Assembly: GCA_044226655.1 (NCBI GenBank)
Contig: JBGAGO010000001.1
Coordinates: 744,001-808,000, forward strand
DNA: 64,000 bases
Reading direction: 5' to 3'
DNA from: JBEVOS01 sp044226655
GTDB lineage: Bacteria; Pseudomonadota; Alphaproteobacteria; Caulobacterales; Aquidulcibacteraceae
Below, one piece after another: positions 8,707 through 19,200 of the stretch. Every line of letters begins with the position of its first letter. The first letter of the stretch is position 1. The notes beneath the pieces are model-generated. The model saw only the letters and a list, made by a program, of their open reading frames with translations, did not search any database and was not told where the DNA came from. The position numbers and the translations under genes are program-made.

Positions 8707-10107
8707 CTACATCGGCCGCGGCACGGCGCCGGTCGGCTCCGCCGCTGTCGCTGGCTTATTCGCAGCATCGCGCGCATCGAGCGCGGCGCGGATTTCGCTG
8801 TGGCGTTGGTGATCGAGCTTGTAGCCGATCAGAACCGCGCCGCCGACGAGCACAAGGATGATCGGCGCGAACAGATAACACATCTCCAGGCCGAAGATCG
8901 CCTGCTGCGTGTTCACAGCGTGCTCGCTCGCGTCATAGCCGACGAATTGCAGGATCGGGAAAATGATGCTGACCGAAAGCGCCGCGCCCACTTTCTGTGT
9001 GGACGTCACCATCGCATAGAGCAGGCCCATGCGCTCCGTGCCTTGCTCGAGGCGTACGTCGTCGGCGACATCGGCGACCATGGCGCGAATGAGCAGAAGG
9101 AAAGCGCTCGCGCAAAAGCCGACGGCGAACATGCCGATCGCGGTTTCGATGAACAACCCCTTCGGGATCGCCATCAGGATCGTCTGCAGGATTGCATAAG
9201 CGACGCAAGCGATCTGGATCGTGCGGTGCTTGCCGAAGCGGCGCGCGATCGCGGCCCAGACCGGCGCGCCCACCAGACCCGCGCCTATATAAAAGATCAG
9301 CAGCACGCTGACGGTCGGGACCGGAAAGCCCTTCGCGTCGTGAAAGAAGAAGATGTAGATCGGCCCCGTCGTGCCGGGCCCCAGCGCCAACAGCAGGTCG
9401 GCGGCGATGATGCGGCGCATTTCCGGCCGGCCGATCATGCTCAGGTAGTCCTTGAGCTTCGGCTTTTCCTTCTCGGCGTCGGGCGCCACGCGTTCGGGCG
9501 CGAAGAAAGAGATGATGAGCGTCGTCAGCGGCAGCGCGGCGACGATGATGAGCGCGATCGTGGGCATGCTCGCGGCGCGGCCGGGATCGAGTGCGCCCTG
9601 CGTGAGAAGCGGCAACAGCAAAAGGCCCACGGAGCCGACGACGCCCACGCCCTGAATCCAGCCATAGATGCGCGAGCGCTCGTGATAGGCCGTCGCCAGC
9701 GCGCCGGCCCAGGCGGCGTGCGCAAGCGTGAAGATCGACAGCCCCGCATAGAAGATCAGCAGCCAGAGGATGAGGTAATTGCGATCCGCGCCGTCCGGCG
9801 GCGAAAACAGCATGTAGATCGAGGCCATCAGGATCGGCGCGCCGATGATCATCCAGGGCCGGTAGCGGCCGATCGGCGTCTTCGTGCGATCCATGACCGA
9901 GCCGATGAAGGGATCGAACGCGATGTCGATGAGGCGCACCAGCGTCAGCGCCGCAGAGACCGCGATGAGACTCACCCCGACATGGCCGGCGTAGAAGCGC
10001 GGCATGTACACGCCGATCATCAGCAACATCGCCGCCGAAGGAATGGCCGAGCTCGCGAACGCAAGGATCGTGAGCGGCGAAAGCCGCCCCTCGGCATGTC
10101 CGGCCAT
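8707..10107 (-). CDS. MFS transporter, GPH (sugar:cation symporter) type
   Basis: 466 aa with about twelve hydrophobic segments. The early segment DPFIGSVMDRTKTPIGRYRPWM is the signature of the glycoside-pentoside-hexuronide:cation symporter family (D-P-x2-G, D-R, G-R-x-R-P-W), related to MelB. It probably imports a sugar-like solute with a cation, but many bacterial members have unknown substrates. It stands tail to tail with the stress-protein gene (2 bp apart) and has no sugar-catabolic genes beside it, so the substrate cannot be inferred from context. Confidence 0.85.
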   Translation of the reverse strand: MAGHAEGRLSPLTILAFASSAIPSAAMLLMIGVYMPRFYAGHVGVSLIAVSAALTLVRLIDIAFDPFIGSVMDRTKTPIGRYRPWMIIGAPILMASIYMLFSPPDGADRNYLILWLLIFYAGLSIFTLAHAAWAGALATAYHERSRIYGWIQGVGVVGSVGLLLLPLLTQGALDPGRAASMPTIALIIVAALPLTTLIISFFAPERVAPDAEKEKPKLKDYLSMIGRPEMRRIIAADLLLALGPGTTGPIYIFFFHDAKGFPVPTVSVLLIFYIGAGLVGAPVWAAIARRFGKHRTIQIACVAYAILQTILMAIPKGLFIETAIGMFAVGFCASAFLLLIRAMVADVADDVRLEQGTERMGLLYAMVTSTQKVGAALSVSIIFPILQFVGYDASEHAVNTQQAIFGLEMCYLFAPIILVLVGGAVLIGYKLDHQRHSEIRAALDARDAANKPATAAEPTGAVPRPM

Positions 10108-10215
10108 CTTGTCCTCCCTGCGCCTCTGTCGGACGCGTGGACGTTAGGGAAGCCTGGAATGTGCCGACAATCAAGGGGCGGCGGCGTACCTTCTATTCGA
10201 AACGCCGATGCGCGC

Positions 10216-11865
10216 TTACTCCGCGCTTTCCTGCAGCAGATTGTGACGGCGCATCATCGCTTCGATGTCGCGCTTCAAATCCGACAGCGCGGCCGCGTCC
10301 GAGCGCAGCACTTCCGGCGAGAGCGCCTCCATCGGCTGCGCCAAGGTCGCCGCGTCGGGCGCTTCGGTGAGCGCTTCGGGATGCGCGGCGGCGGCGGCGG
10401 CAGTCGCGCCATGTGCGCCCGGCCGGCCGAAGGTCGTCATCATCAGCTTTTTCTTGCGCCAGCCGCCCCAGCGATAATAGCCGAAGGCGCCCAGCGCGGA
10501 GGCGATGGTGCCGAGCGGGAAGCTCCACCAGATCGAGGCCTGGCCCAGCCAAGGCTTCAGTTCGATCGCGAACGGCACGCGGATCGCCCAGAGCGCGATG
10601 CACAGAATGATCGTGGGTGGCACGATGGCGCCGTTGGCGCGCACGATGCCGAACAGCACGAACGTGATTGCGAACGGAATCCAGCCCCACAGCACGTGAT
10701 GATTGATCGTGGAAGCCGTGCGCAGCGCTTCGCTGCCGCTTGGCAGGAACAACAGCAGCGGCAGATCGCCCAGCGCGTAGAGGAAGAGCACCACGCCGCC
10801 CGTGATGCCGAGCCCGACCATCACGGCCGTGCTGGCGATCTGGTTGACGCGGTCCCAGCGGCCCGCGCCGATGTTCTGCGCCGCCATCGATGAAACGGAC
10901 GCCGCGAGCGCCATCGCCGGCATCTGCACATAGGACCACAATTGCGTCGCTGCGCCATACCCCGCCGCGACGTTCGAGCCGTAGAAGTTGACCATTTTCA
11001 GCATCACGATGGACGCGCCGGAGAGCACGAACATCTGCAATCCCATCGGCATGCCGCGCAAAAACAGCACACGCAGAATGTCCCAATCCGGGTTGAGAAA
11101 GCGCAGATCCGAGCCGCGCAGCGCCATCGGGCTGTCGGACATGTAGATGCGGCGGAAGAACAGCACGAGCGCAATCGCTTGCGCAATCAGACCCGCGATC
11201 GCGGCGCCGGCGATGCCGAGCCGCGGCGTGCCCATCCAGCCGGTCATCAGCAGCGGCGTGAAGATGAAGCCGAGCACGATCGCGATCAGCGAATAGGTGA
11301 AGGGCGTGCGGCTATCGCCCGAGGCGCGCAGCATCATCTGCGAGAAGAGGAATGTGAACACGACCGGCATCGATAGGCAGGTGTAGCGGAGATAGATCAC
11401 CGCTTGCGCGCGCGCGTCCGGCGGCGTGCCCATCGCATCGAGGATCGCCGGCGTCGTCAGAACGCCGGTCACGCCCAGCACCACGGAGGCGCCGATGAAG
11501 AACGACATCGCCGTGCCGACGACGCGTTTGACATTGCCCATATCGCCCGCGCCGAAGGCTTGTGCGAGCACGATGTTGCCGGCCATGCCGACGCCCATCA
11601 CCGCGCCCATCAGCAGCATCATCAGGATTTGCGCGTTGACGGTTGCGGTGAGCGCCGCGGGGCCGAGCACATGACTCACCCAGATCGCGTTGACCGTCAT
11701 CGACAGCGATTGCAGCGCGTTGGTGCCCAAGAGCGGCAGCGAGAACATGATCAGCGCCGGCGCGATCGGCCCGTCGATCAGCGAGCGCCCGCCGAGATGG
11801 GCAGGCGCGCGGCCGCCATAGGGCGCGCGCATGGGCGCAGTGCTGGAACCGGCTTCGCTGGGCAT
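10216..11865 (-). CDS. MATE family efflux transporter
   Basis: 549 aa from the ATG at 11865. The open frame continues upstream over the aldo/keto reductase gene, which is a shadow. After a roughly 30-residue polar leader, GPIAPALIMFSLPLLGTNAL begins the first membrane segment. Two six-helix halves follow, with GAVMGVGMAGNIVLAQAFGA in half one and ASVSSMAAQNIGAGRWDRVN at the matching place in half two, as in multidrug and toxin extrusion proteins. It would export cationic drugs or metabolites by Na+ or H+ antiport. The C-terminal 90 residues are polar and cytoplasmic, longer than in most members. Confidence 0.9.
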   Translation of the reverse strand: MPSEAGSSTAPMRAPYGGRAPAHLGGRSLIDGPIAPALIMFSLPLLGTNALQSLSMTVNAIWVSHVLGPAALTATVNAQILMMLLMGAVMGVGMAGNIVLAQAFGAGDMGNVKRVVGTAMSFFIGASVVLGVTGVLTTPAILDAMGTPPDARAQAVIYLRYTCLSMPVVFTFLFSQMMLRASGDSRTPFTYSLIAIVLGFIFTPLLMTGWMGTPRLGIAGAAIAGLIAQAIALVLFFRRIYMSDSPMALRGSDLRFLNPDWDILRVLFLRGMPMGLQMFVLSGASIVMLKMVNFYGSNVAAGYGAATQLWSYVQMPAMALAASVSSMAAQNIGAGRWDRVNQIASTAVMVGLGITGGVVLFLYALGDLPLLLFLPSGSEALRTASTINHHVLWGWIPFAITFVLFGIVRANGAIVPPTIILCIALWAIRVPFAIELKPWLGQASIWWSFPLGTIASALGAFGYYRWGGWRKKKLMMTTFGRPGAHGATAAAAAAHPEALTEAPDAATLAQPMEALSPEVLRSDAAALSDLKRDIEAMMRRHNLLQESAE

Positions 11866-11921
11866 TCCGCCATCCCTAGGCTGATTTCCGCGCGCCGCGT
11901 ACCAGCCTTTCGATTTATGCC

Positions 11922-12875
11922 CTAATTGTCGCGCGGCCGGACGGATTCCGCCAGGGCCTCCGCGCGCGCAAACAGCGCGGGATCGATTTTGAGCCCCGAA
12001 GCGGCGGCGTTGTCGTCTAGCTGGCCGGGGCGGCTGGCCCCCACAATGGCGGAGGCGACGTTCGGCTCGCGCAGCACCCAGGCCAGCGCGAATTGCGCTA
12101 GACTGCAGCCGGCTTCGGCGGCCAACGGCTGCATCTGCGCCACCGCCTCGATCACGTCTGCCCGCATCCAATTGGCGATGGATTGGCTCATCTGCTCGCT
12201 GGCGGCGCGGGAATCGGCCGGCGGCGCGGCGCCCGGCTTGTACTTGCCGGTGAGCACGCCCTGCGCCAGCGGGCTCCACACGATCTGGCTGACGCCATGG
12301 TCGCGGCAATAGGGGATGACCTTGGCTTCCGGGCGCCGCCACAGCAGCGAATATTGCGGCTGGCTGGAGACGAAGCGGGCGACATTGGGCAGCTCGAACG
12401 CGTCGGCGATGCGCTGGGGCGGCCATTCGGAGAACCCGATCCAGCGGGTCTTGCCCGCCTTCACGGCGCGCGTCAGCGCCTCCATCGTCTCGTCGAGCGG
12501 CGTGTTGATGTCGTAGCGGTGGCACTGATAGAGGTCGACAAAGTCGACGCGCAGCCGCTTGAGAGACGCATCTAGCTGTGTCTCAATTTGCGCTGCGGAA
12601 AGCCCGCGATCTGTGTCGCTCATTGGGCCGAATACTTTGGTCGCGAGGATGTAGCTGTCGCGCGCGCGCCCGGCGAGCGCTTCGCCCAGCACCGTCTCGG
12701 CCGCGCCCCGGCCGTAAACGTTCGCGGTGTCGAAGAAATTGATCCCAAGATCGAACGCCCGGTTGACGCAGGCGATGGCGCTGTCCTTCTCCACCCCCAC
12801 GCCATAGGTCAGCCAGGAGCCGAGCGAGATTTCCGACACCTTCAAATCGCTCGCGCCAAGTTGCCGATAGAGCAT
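11922..12875 (-). CDS. Aldo/keto reductase
   Basis: 317 aa from the ATG at 12875; a 16-codon upstream extension is unlike the family. The catalytic tetrad can be traced: Asp and Tyr in FFDTANVYGRGAAE, Lys in YILATKVFG and His in YQCHRYDINTPLDE. The C-terminal IVGASRPGQLDDN is an NADPH-binding segment. It is most like the potassium-channel beta-subunit/YghZ type of reductases, which act on aldehydes such as methylglyoxal; the true substrate is open. It is divergent from the beta-oxidation fusion gene, with 168 bp between the starts. Confidence 0.9.
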   Translation of the reverse strand: MLYRQLGASDLKVSEISLGSWLTYGVGVEKDSAIACVNRAFDLGINFFDTANVYGRGAAETVLGEALAGRARDSYILATKVFGPMSDTDRGLSAAQIETQLDASLKRLRVDFVDLYQCHRYDINTPLDETMEALTRAVKAGKTRWIGFSEWPPQRIADAFELPNVARFVSSQPQYSLLWRRPEAKVIPYCRDHGVSQIVWSPLAQGVLTGKYKPGAAPPADSRAASEQMSQSIANWMRADVIEAVAQMQPLAAEAGCSLAQFALAWVLREPNVASAIVGASRPGQLDDNAAASGLKIDPALFARAEALAESVRPRDN

Positions 12876-13043
12876 GGTCCTCTCCCTGCGTTCTGAGTTT
12901 TCTGACGCCCCGTGTTCTCGCACATGCGTCGCCGGCCGGGGAATTTCAACGCGCCGCGGCCCGCGCCGCCAAGGGCGTGATCTGGCCTCGCCGAATTTTG
13001 CCGCGTAAGGAATACCGGAAATTCGAACCAGGAGGAGCGCCCC

Positions 13044-15131
13044 ATGGCCGCGATCAACCCCGTTGCAGACCTTTCGATCGAGGGCGACGTCGCCGTCCTG
13101 ACCCTCAATTCGCCGCCCGTGAACGCGCTCTCAGCGCCCGTCCGAGACGGACTCTATGAGGGGTTCAAAGCCGCCATCGCCGACGCCAGCGCCAAATCGA
13201 TCGTGCTGATCTGCGAGGGCCGCACCTTCATCGCCGGCGCCGACATCACGGAATTCGGCGGCGCCTCCAAAGGCGCCTCGCTGTTCGACGTGCAGAACAT
13301 GATGGAGGATTCGCCTAAGCCGGTGGTCGCGGCGATCCATGGCACGGCGCTTGGCGGCGGTTTGGAAGTCGCGCTTTGCGCGCATTATCGCGTCGCTGTA
13401 CCCAGCGCGCGCTGCGGCCTGCCGGAGGTGAACCTCGGCCTGTTGCCGGGCGCGGGCGGCACCCAGCGCCTGCCGCGCATCGTCGGGCCTGAAAAAGCGC
13501 TGGAGATGGTGACGAGCGGCCAGCACGTGCCGGCCAAGGAATGCCTCGCCATGGGCCTCGTCGATGAGGTCGTGGAAGAGGGCAAGTTGCGCGAGGGCGC
13601 CATCGCCTTCGCCAAAAAGATCGTCGGCGAAAAGCGCCCGCTCAAGAAAATCCGCGAGAGCAATGAAAAAGTCGAAGCCGCGCGCGGCAAGCCCGAAATT
13701 TTCGCCAATTTCCGCAAAGCCAACGCCCGCAAATTTCGCGGCTTCCTCGCGCCTGAATACAATATCCGCTGCATCGAGGCGGCGGTGAACCAACCCTTCG
13801 CGGAAGGCCTGGCGACGGAGCGCAAGCTGTTCGTCGAACTCGTCACCGGCGCGCAATCGGCCGCGCAGCGTTACGTGTTCTTCGCCGAACGCCAAGTCTG
13901 GAAAGTGCCGGACGTGGCCGACGATACGCCCACGATTCCGGTCAAAAAGGTCGGCATCATCGGCGCCGGCACGATGGGCGGCGGCATTGCGATGAATTTC
14001 GTCAACGCCGGCATCCCCGTCACCCTCGTCGAGGTCAAGCAGGACGCGCTCGATCGCGGCCTCAAGGTCGTGCGCGGCAATTACGAGCGCAGCGCGAAAA
14101 ATGGCCGTTTCCCGATCGAAGATGTCGATCGCCGCATGGGCATGATCACGCCCTCGCTCAGCATGGACGACCTCGCCGACGTCGACATGGTGATCGAAGC
14201 CGTGTTCGAGCGCATGGACATCAAGAAGGACATCTTCACCAAGCTCGACAAGATCGTGAAGAAGGGCGCCGTGCTTGGCACCAACACGTCGGGCCTCAAC
14301 ATCGATGAGATCGCCTCCGTCACGTCGCGGCCGGAAGACGTCATCGGCCTGCACTTCTTCTCGCCGGCGAATGTGATGCGCCTGCTTGAGGTCGTACGCG
14401 CCGATCACACATCAAAGCCGGTCATCAACACATCGATGCAGATCGCCAAGAAAATCGGCAAAATCGCCGCTTTGGTCGGCGTCTGCCCGGGCTTTGTCGG
14501 CAACCGCATTCTCGGCGCGCGCGGGCGTGAAGCGCAGAAACTCATCCTCGAAGGCGCCATGCCCTGGGACGTCGATAAGGCGCTCTACGATTTCGGCTTC
14601 GCCATGGGCCCGTTCCAAATGTCGGATCTCGCCGGCCTCGACATCGGCTGGGTGAAAGAAAAATCGAACGGCGAAACCATCCGCGACCGGCTCTGCGAGC
14701 TCGATCGCCGTGGCCAGAAAACCGGCGCCGGCTATTACGATTACGACGAGAACCGCAATCCTTCGCCCTCGCCGGTCACCGAGCAGATCATCAAGGAATT
14801 CGCGGCCAAATCCGGCGCCAATCTGCGCACCTTCACGCAGGAAGAGATCATCGAGCGGCTGATCTATCCGATGATCAACGAGGGCGCGAAAATCCTAGAA
14901 GAGAAGAAGGCGATCCGCGCCTCGGACATCGATATCATCTGGATCAACGGCTATGGCTGGCCAATCTATCGCGGCGGCCCGATGTTCTACGCCGATCAAG
15001 TTGGTCTCAAGAACGTGGTGGCCAAGCTCCAGGAATTCGAAAAGCAGATGGGTCCGTCCTGGACGCCCGCGCCGCTGCTCGTGAAGCTCGCGGAAGAGGG
15101 CAAGCGCCTCTCGGATTATCGCGCCGCCTGA
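13044..15131 (+). CDS. Enoyl-CoA hydratase / 3-hydroxyacyl-CoA dehydrogenase fusion
   Basis: 695 aa, FadB/FadJ-like. The N-terminal crotonase half (about 1-280) has IAGADITEF, GGGLEVALC with Glu108 and GLPEVNLGLLPG with Glu128; the spacing of 20 residues between the two Glu matches FadB. The second half opens with VGIIGAGTMGGGIAMNFV, the NAD-binding loop, and contains NTSGLNIDEIASVTSRPE and the C-terminal GYGWPIYRGGPMFYAD. It performs two successive steps of beta-oxidation. A strong ribosome site GGAGGAG (13031-13037) supports the start. No thiolase gene is adjacent. The 3' end overlaps bioD by 16 bp, tail to tail. Confidence 0.95.
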   Translation: MAAINPVADLSIEGDVAVLTLNSPPVNALSAPVRDGLYEGFKAAIADASAKSIVLICEGRTFIAGADITEFGGASKGASLFDVQNMMEDSPKPVVAAIHGTALGGGLEVALCAHYRVAVPSARCGLPEVNLGLLPGAGGTQRLPRIVGPEKALEMVTSGQHVPAKECLAMGLVDEVVEEGKLREGAIAFAKKIVGEKRPLKKIRESNEKVEAARGKPEIFANFRKANARKFRGFLAPEYNIRCIEAAVNQPFAEGLATERKLFVELVTGAQSAAQRYVFFAERQVWKVPDVADDTPTIPVKKVGIIGAGTMGGGIAMNFVNAGIPVTLVEVKQDALDRGLKVVRGNYERSAKNGRFPIEDVDRRMGMITPSLSMDDLADVDMVIEAVFERMDIKKDIFTKLDKIVKKGAVLGTNTSGLNIDEIASVTSRPEDVIGLHFFSPANVMRLLEVVRADHTSKPVINTSMQIAKKIGKIAALVGVCPGFVGNRILGARGREAQKLILEGAMPWDVDKALYDFGFAMGPFQMSDLAGLDIGWVKEKSNGETIRDRLCELDRRGQKTGAGYYDYDENRNPSPSPVTEQIIKEFAAKSGANLRTFTQEEIIERLIYPMINEGAKILEEKKAIRASDIDIIWINGYGWPIYRGGPMFYADQVGLKNVVAKLQEFEKQMGPSWTPAPLLVKLAEEGKRLSDYRAA

Positions 15132-15814
15132 CGCGCGATCTCGGCCAGTTCGGCGTGTTCTTGGCAGCCCCAAGGCACGCCGATCACCGGCGCGCTGTGC
15201 GCGCGGCGCGCGATGGCGTCTGCATTGGCGCGCGTCGCCGCCGGATCGTTCTTGTCCTCGCTGAACGCGATGGCGGCGATCGCGACGCCGCGCGCCCGCG
15301 CCGCCTCGACTGCGGTGAGCGTGTGGCTGATCGCGCCCAGATAGGATTTGCTGGCCAAGATGATCGGCGCGTCCAGCGCCGAGATGAGATCGAGAAACGT
15401 GTGGGTCTCATCGACGGGCGCCATCAGCCCGCCCGCGCCTTCGATCAGCAGCAGCCCCGGCGTCGCTGCGGTGCGCGCTTGGCAGAGCGCCAGCACGTCG
15501 GCGTAAGCGATGCGCTTGCCCTCGGCCCGCGCCGCCGCATCCGCCGCCAGGGGCGCGGCGAAGCGCCAGGGTGAAACGCGCGCCAGGGCTTCCGCGGTCG
15601 TGGGTTCGCCGAGCGCTTGAAGTAGGAGCGCCGGATCGCTGCCCGCCGGCGCGGCTTCGTCATAGCCGCTCACGATCGGTTTCAGCGCGTCGCAGGCAAA
15701 GCCTCCGCCCCGGAGCGCGCGCAAAATCGCGGCCGCCACGATGGTCTTGCCGACCTCGGTGCCGGCGCCGGTGATGAAAAGGACTTTGCCGCCGTCCCGT
15801 CCGCTCTGACTCAT
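15116..15814 (-). CDS. bioD: Dethiobiotin synthetase
   Basis: 232 aa. It closes the ureido ring of dethiobiotin from 7,8-diaminopelargonate, CO2 and ATP. The P-loop variant FITGAGTEVGKT is at residues 14-25, KPIVSGYD is the lysine/substrate loop, and LLIEGAGGLMAPVDE the second conserved block. The other biotin genes (bioA, bioB, bioF) are not in this window, so this copy stands alone. Its stop lies inside the end of the opposing beta-oxidation gene. Confidence 0.93.
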   Translation of the reverse strand: MSQSGRDGGKVLFITGAGTEVGKTIVAAAILRALRGGGFACDALKPIVSGYDEAAPAGSDPALLLQALGEPTTAEALARVSPWRFAAPLAADAAARAEGKRIAYADVLALCQARTAATPGLLLIEGAGGLMAPVDETHTFLDLISALDAPIILASKSYLGAISHTLTAVEAARARGVAIAAIAFSEDKNDPAATRANADAIARRAHSAPVIGVPWGCQEHAELAEIARQAAR

Positions 15815-16242
15815 CTTCGCCTGTTCTCGCGTGCGCCGATCGCGCGCCCGGAAATGCTTTTCGCACGCCGCTTCTTCGAGGGCGATTGTGCGATTCTTCT
15901 TCGCAAAGCTTGAGGTGTTCGCTGCGCTTTACGCAGCTCCCTTTCGTCCGACATCGACGTGTAGCGGAGAATACCGAAGTAACAGTGGCGTGATTGTGTA
16001 ATTTGAATTCTATAATGCGAATTACATTCAAATAACACCGGCATGAATGCTGCGTCGCATACAGGATATATTGCGAAGCAACGTGCAATCATTAGAGCGA
16101 GACTATTTTACAACAATCCTCATCACAATTGCCCTGAACATACCGGATCATCGAACCGATCCTTGCGCTGCGTAAACTTGTCCCTCCAATCTCGTGGCCA
16201 ACACGACCGTGAAAATGCGGCGGGTCTCCGGGAGGGAAGTCC
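15815..16242. other. AT-rich intergenic region between bioD and the first TonB receptor
   Basis: About 430 bp without a credible gene and visibly richer in A+T than the surroundings, especially 15970-16140. It must hold the promoters of bioD (leftward) and the TonB-dependent receptor (rightward). A near-perfect inverted repeat at 15996-16038 is the main feature. I saw no cobalamin-box or other riboswitch signature here. Confidence 0.6.
15996..16038. promoter_or_regulatory. Inverted repeat around a TATAAT hexamer
   Basis: Left arm 15996-16008 (GTGTAATTTGAAT) and right arm 16026-16038 match as inverted repeats at 12 of 13 positions, with 17 bp between. TATAAT at 16011-16016 lies in the spacer, a perfect -10 hexamer on the plus strand. 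A regulator bound to the arms would cover a promoter for the receptor gene, about 230 bp upstream of its start. No good -35 box is apparent. Confidence 0.45.
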
Positions 16243-19200
16243 ATGAGCACAGGTGAGAAACTGCGTTCGCGCGCGTCTATGGCGGCGCTGCTGACGCTCG
16301 GCATGTGGGGTGGCATCGCGGCGCCGAGCTTGGCGCAGAGCGCGTCCACGACGCCCAGCACGTCGAACGACGACGAAATCGTCGTCACCGGCTCCTACAT
16401 CCGCGGCACGCCTGAAGATGCGGCGCTGCCGGTTGACGTGATCAGCGCGCAATCGCTGCAGGACCAGGGCTCGCCTACGATCCTGCAATTGGTGAAGACC
16501 ATCACGGCCTCGACCTCAGGCCTCGGCGAATCCAACCGCTATAATGGCGGCGCCGGTACCGCGACGATCAATCTGCGCGGCTTTGGCGCCTCGCGCACGC
16601 TCGTGCTGATGAACGGGCGTCGGCTCGCAGAATCGACACAGGCCGCGTTCCAGGGCGGCGGCGCGGATCTGAACTTCGTCCCGACGGCCGCGATCGGGCG
16701 CATCGAAATCCTGAAGGACGGCGCGGCCGCGACCTACGGTTCGGACGCGGTCGGCGGCGTCGTCAATTTCATCACGCGGCGCGATCTCGATGGCTTCGAT
16801 GTCAGCACCGAATATTCGGCCATCCAAGGCTCCGATGGCGATTTCAATACCGATCTCGCCTGGGGCATGCGCAATGACCGCGGCAATATCCTGCTGACGT
16901 TCGGCTATCGCCATCGCAGCGCGCTCGACATCCACGAGCGGGATTTCGCGCTGCGGTCTTACCAATCGCCGTTCTTCGGCGGCTGGTCGGGCGCGACGAA
17001 CCCAACGGCGATCCTGGGGCCGAACGGCGCCAATTTCGGCTCCGGCGCCATTCGCGACAACGGTTGCGAGGAATTGGGCGGCCAGCTCACGAACACGCTC
17101 ACGCAGCCGGTGCGCCTCGGCGGCACGACGACGGTGGACGGCGCATCCGTCGCCGCCGCCGCGCAAAGCGCCACCTGCCGGTTCCAATTCTCGAACTTCA
17201 ATGATCTCGTGAACCAGGAAGATCACTTCCAGCTCTACGGCGAAGCCAATTACGAGCTCACGGATAAGCTCGATCTTCATTTCGAAGCGGCGTGGAACAG
17301 GAACGATGTTCCTGAACAGCTCATCTCGCCGTCGAATTTGACGACGCAATACCCGACGCCGCTCGGCGCCGGCGGCACCTCCGGCGCGACCTCGACGCCG
17401 GGCCTGAACGGCCAAGTCAATTATTTCGTGCCCTTCAACAATCCGGGGCTGGTCGATCTTTATACGACCTGCGCGGCGCCCCTCACGCTCACGCAATGCA
17501 GCGACATGTCGGGGGCCACCGGCGTCAGCTTCAGCAAGACGGGCTTCCGTCCGGTCGCCTTCAACGGCAAGCCAGGCGGTCTGCGCGGCGCGGACGTGCA
17601 ATCGATTCGCTCGGACAGCTTCCGCCTTTCGGGCGGGCTCTCCGGCGATATCGGGGAGAGCGGCCTGCACTTTGATACCGCGCTCACTTTCATGGAGACG
17701 CAGAGCGTCGTCGGCACCAACGACATTCTGGTCAACAATCTGTCGAACGCACTGCGCGGCTATGGCTCGTCCGCGACCAATGCGGACAAATGCACAGTCG
17801 CCGAAATGGCGAACCCGGCCAATCAGGGCAACAGCGCCGTCGGCTGCTATTGGTACAATCCCTTCACCAATGGCGTGGCCGTGAGCGCGGTCAACAATGC
17901 GGCGAACCCGTATTATCGCGGCAACGCCAATCCCGCGGTCATCAACCAGCCCGGCGTGATCGACGCCCTCTACGGTCATTACGATACGACGATCACCAAT
18001 CGCATTTTCGTCGCGGATGCTGTCGTCGATGGCGGCACAGGCATCACGCTCGGCGGCGGCGATATCGCCTGGGCGCTCGGCGGATCGCTCCGCTATGACC
18101 AATCGATCGGCGACTATAGCCGCTACGGCAACATCGACTATAGCCCGTGCGTCGACTCCGTTGATGACGGCGTGCCGACGTGCTCGAACCCTGTCGGCCC
18201 GCTCGAATTCTTCGGCGCCAACAGCAATTTCAATGTCGATCGTTGGGTGTCGGCGCTGTTCGGCGAAGTCAATTTCCCGATCCTCGACAATCTCGAAGTG
18301 ACGGCGGCCATCCGCTACGAGCGCTATGGCGGCGGCATCGGCGATACGACGAATCCAAAAGTGTCGTTCCGCTGGCAGCCTGTCGAATGGCTGGCCTTCC
18401 GCGGCTCGGCTGGCTCAACGTTCCGCGCGCCGAGCCAGCTCATCGTCACGCCAGGCAGTTCGAAGGGCGTGGCAAATCTGGGCGGCCAATATCGGGCGGT
18501 GAGCACGGTCAACAATCCGGCGCTGCAGCCTGAAACCGCCGACACGTACAGCGTCGGCTTCATTGTCGAACTCGGCGGTTTCCAGGCTACGGTCGACTAT
18601 TATCACTTTAGCTTTGAGGATCAGATCACCCTCGAGAGCTCATCGGCCGTTTACAACGCGGCGTTTGGCACGGGCGCGCCGCAATGCGCTGCCGACCCGG
18701 CGCTCTTGGCCCGCTTCGTGTTCAACGGCGCGTGCGCGTCCGGCGGCTCGACCGTGCTGCAAACCACGATCAATTGGGTGAACGGTCCGCCCGTGGAAAC
18801 CTCGGGCTTCGACATCCGCGCCCAATATGATTGGGACGATTTCTTCGGCTGGGGCGGCACGCATGTGCAGATCGGCGCGGAAGCGACGATTCTCGAGAAA
18901 TATGCGGTTGATCGCTTCCCCTTGCTCGGCGCGCCGGGCGTCACCCTGCGGGCCGCGGAAGATCTCGTTGGGCGCCACGACCTTCTGGGCTCATTCTATT
19001 CTTACCCGGAAGATCGCGCGAACGTATGGTTCGCCCTCGACAACGGCCCGTTCCACGCGCGGTGGCAGACGACGTACCGGAGCGGCACGGAAGGGGCGAG
19101 CGGCCAGCCGACGACCTATCTCCGCCAGACCGGGGCGAACACTTACGTCACCACGCCGCTCGGACAATCCGAGGATTTCGTCCAGCACGATGTCTTCTTC

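Noticed and set aside
8800..10893. 697-aa plus-strand frame, and other long frames opposite to real genes
   Set aside because: Their amino-acid mix (Arg, Ala, Asp/His-rich) is that of GC-rich shadow frames, and the other strand has clear families.
10216..12525. 769-aa reading frame joining MATE transporter and upstream sequence
   Set aside because: The first 220 codons run antisense-free over the aldo/keto reductase in another frame and have no family likeness; the true start is the ATG at 11865.
15815..16242. Cobalamin or other known riboswitch ahead of the TonB receptor
   Set aside because: No B12-box-like or other conserved aptamer blocks were found in the leader.
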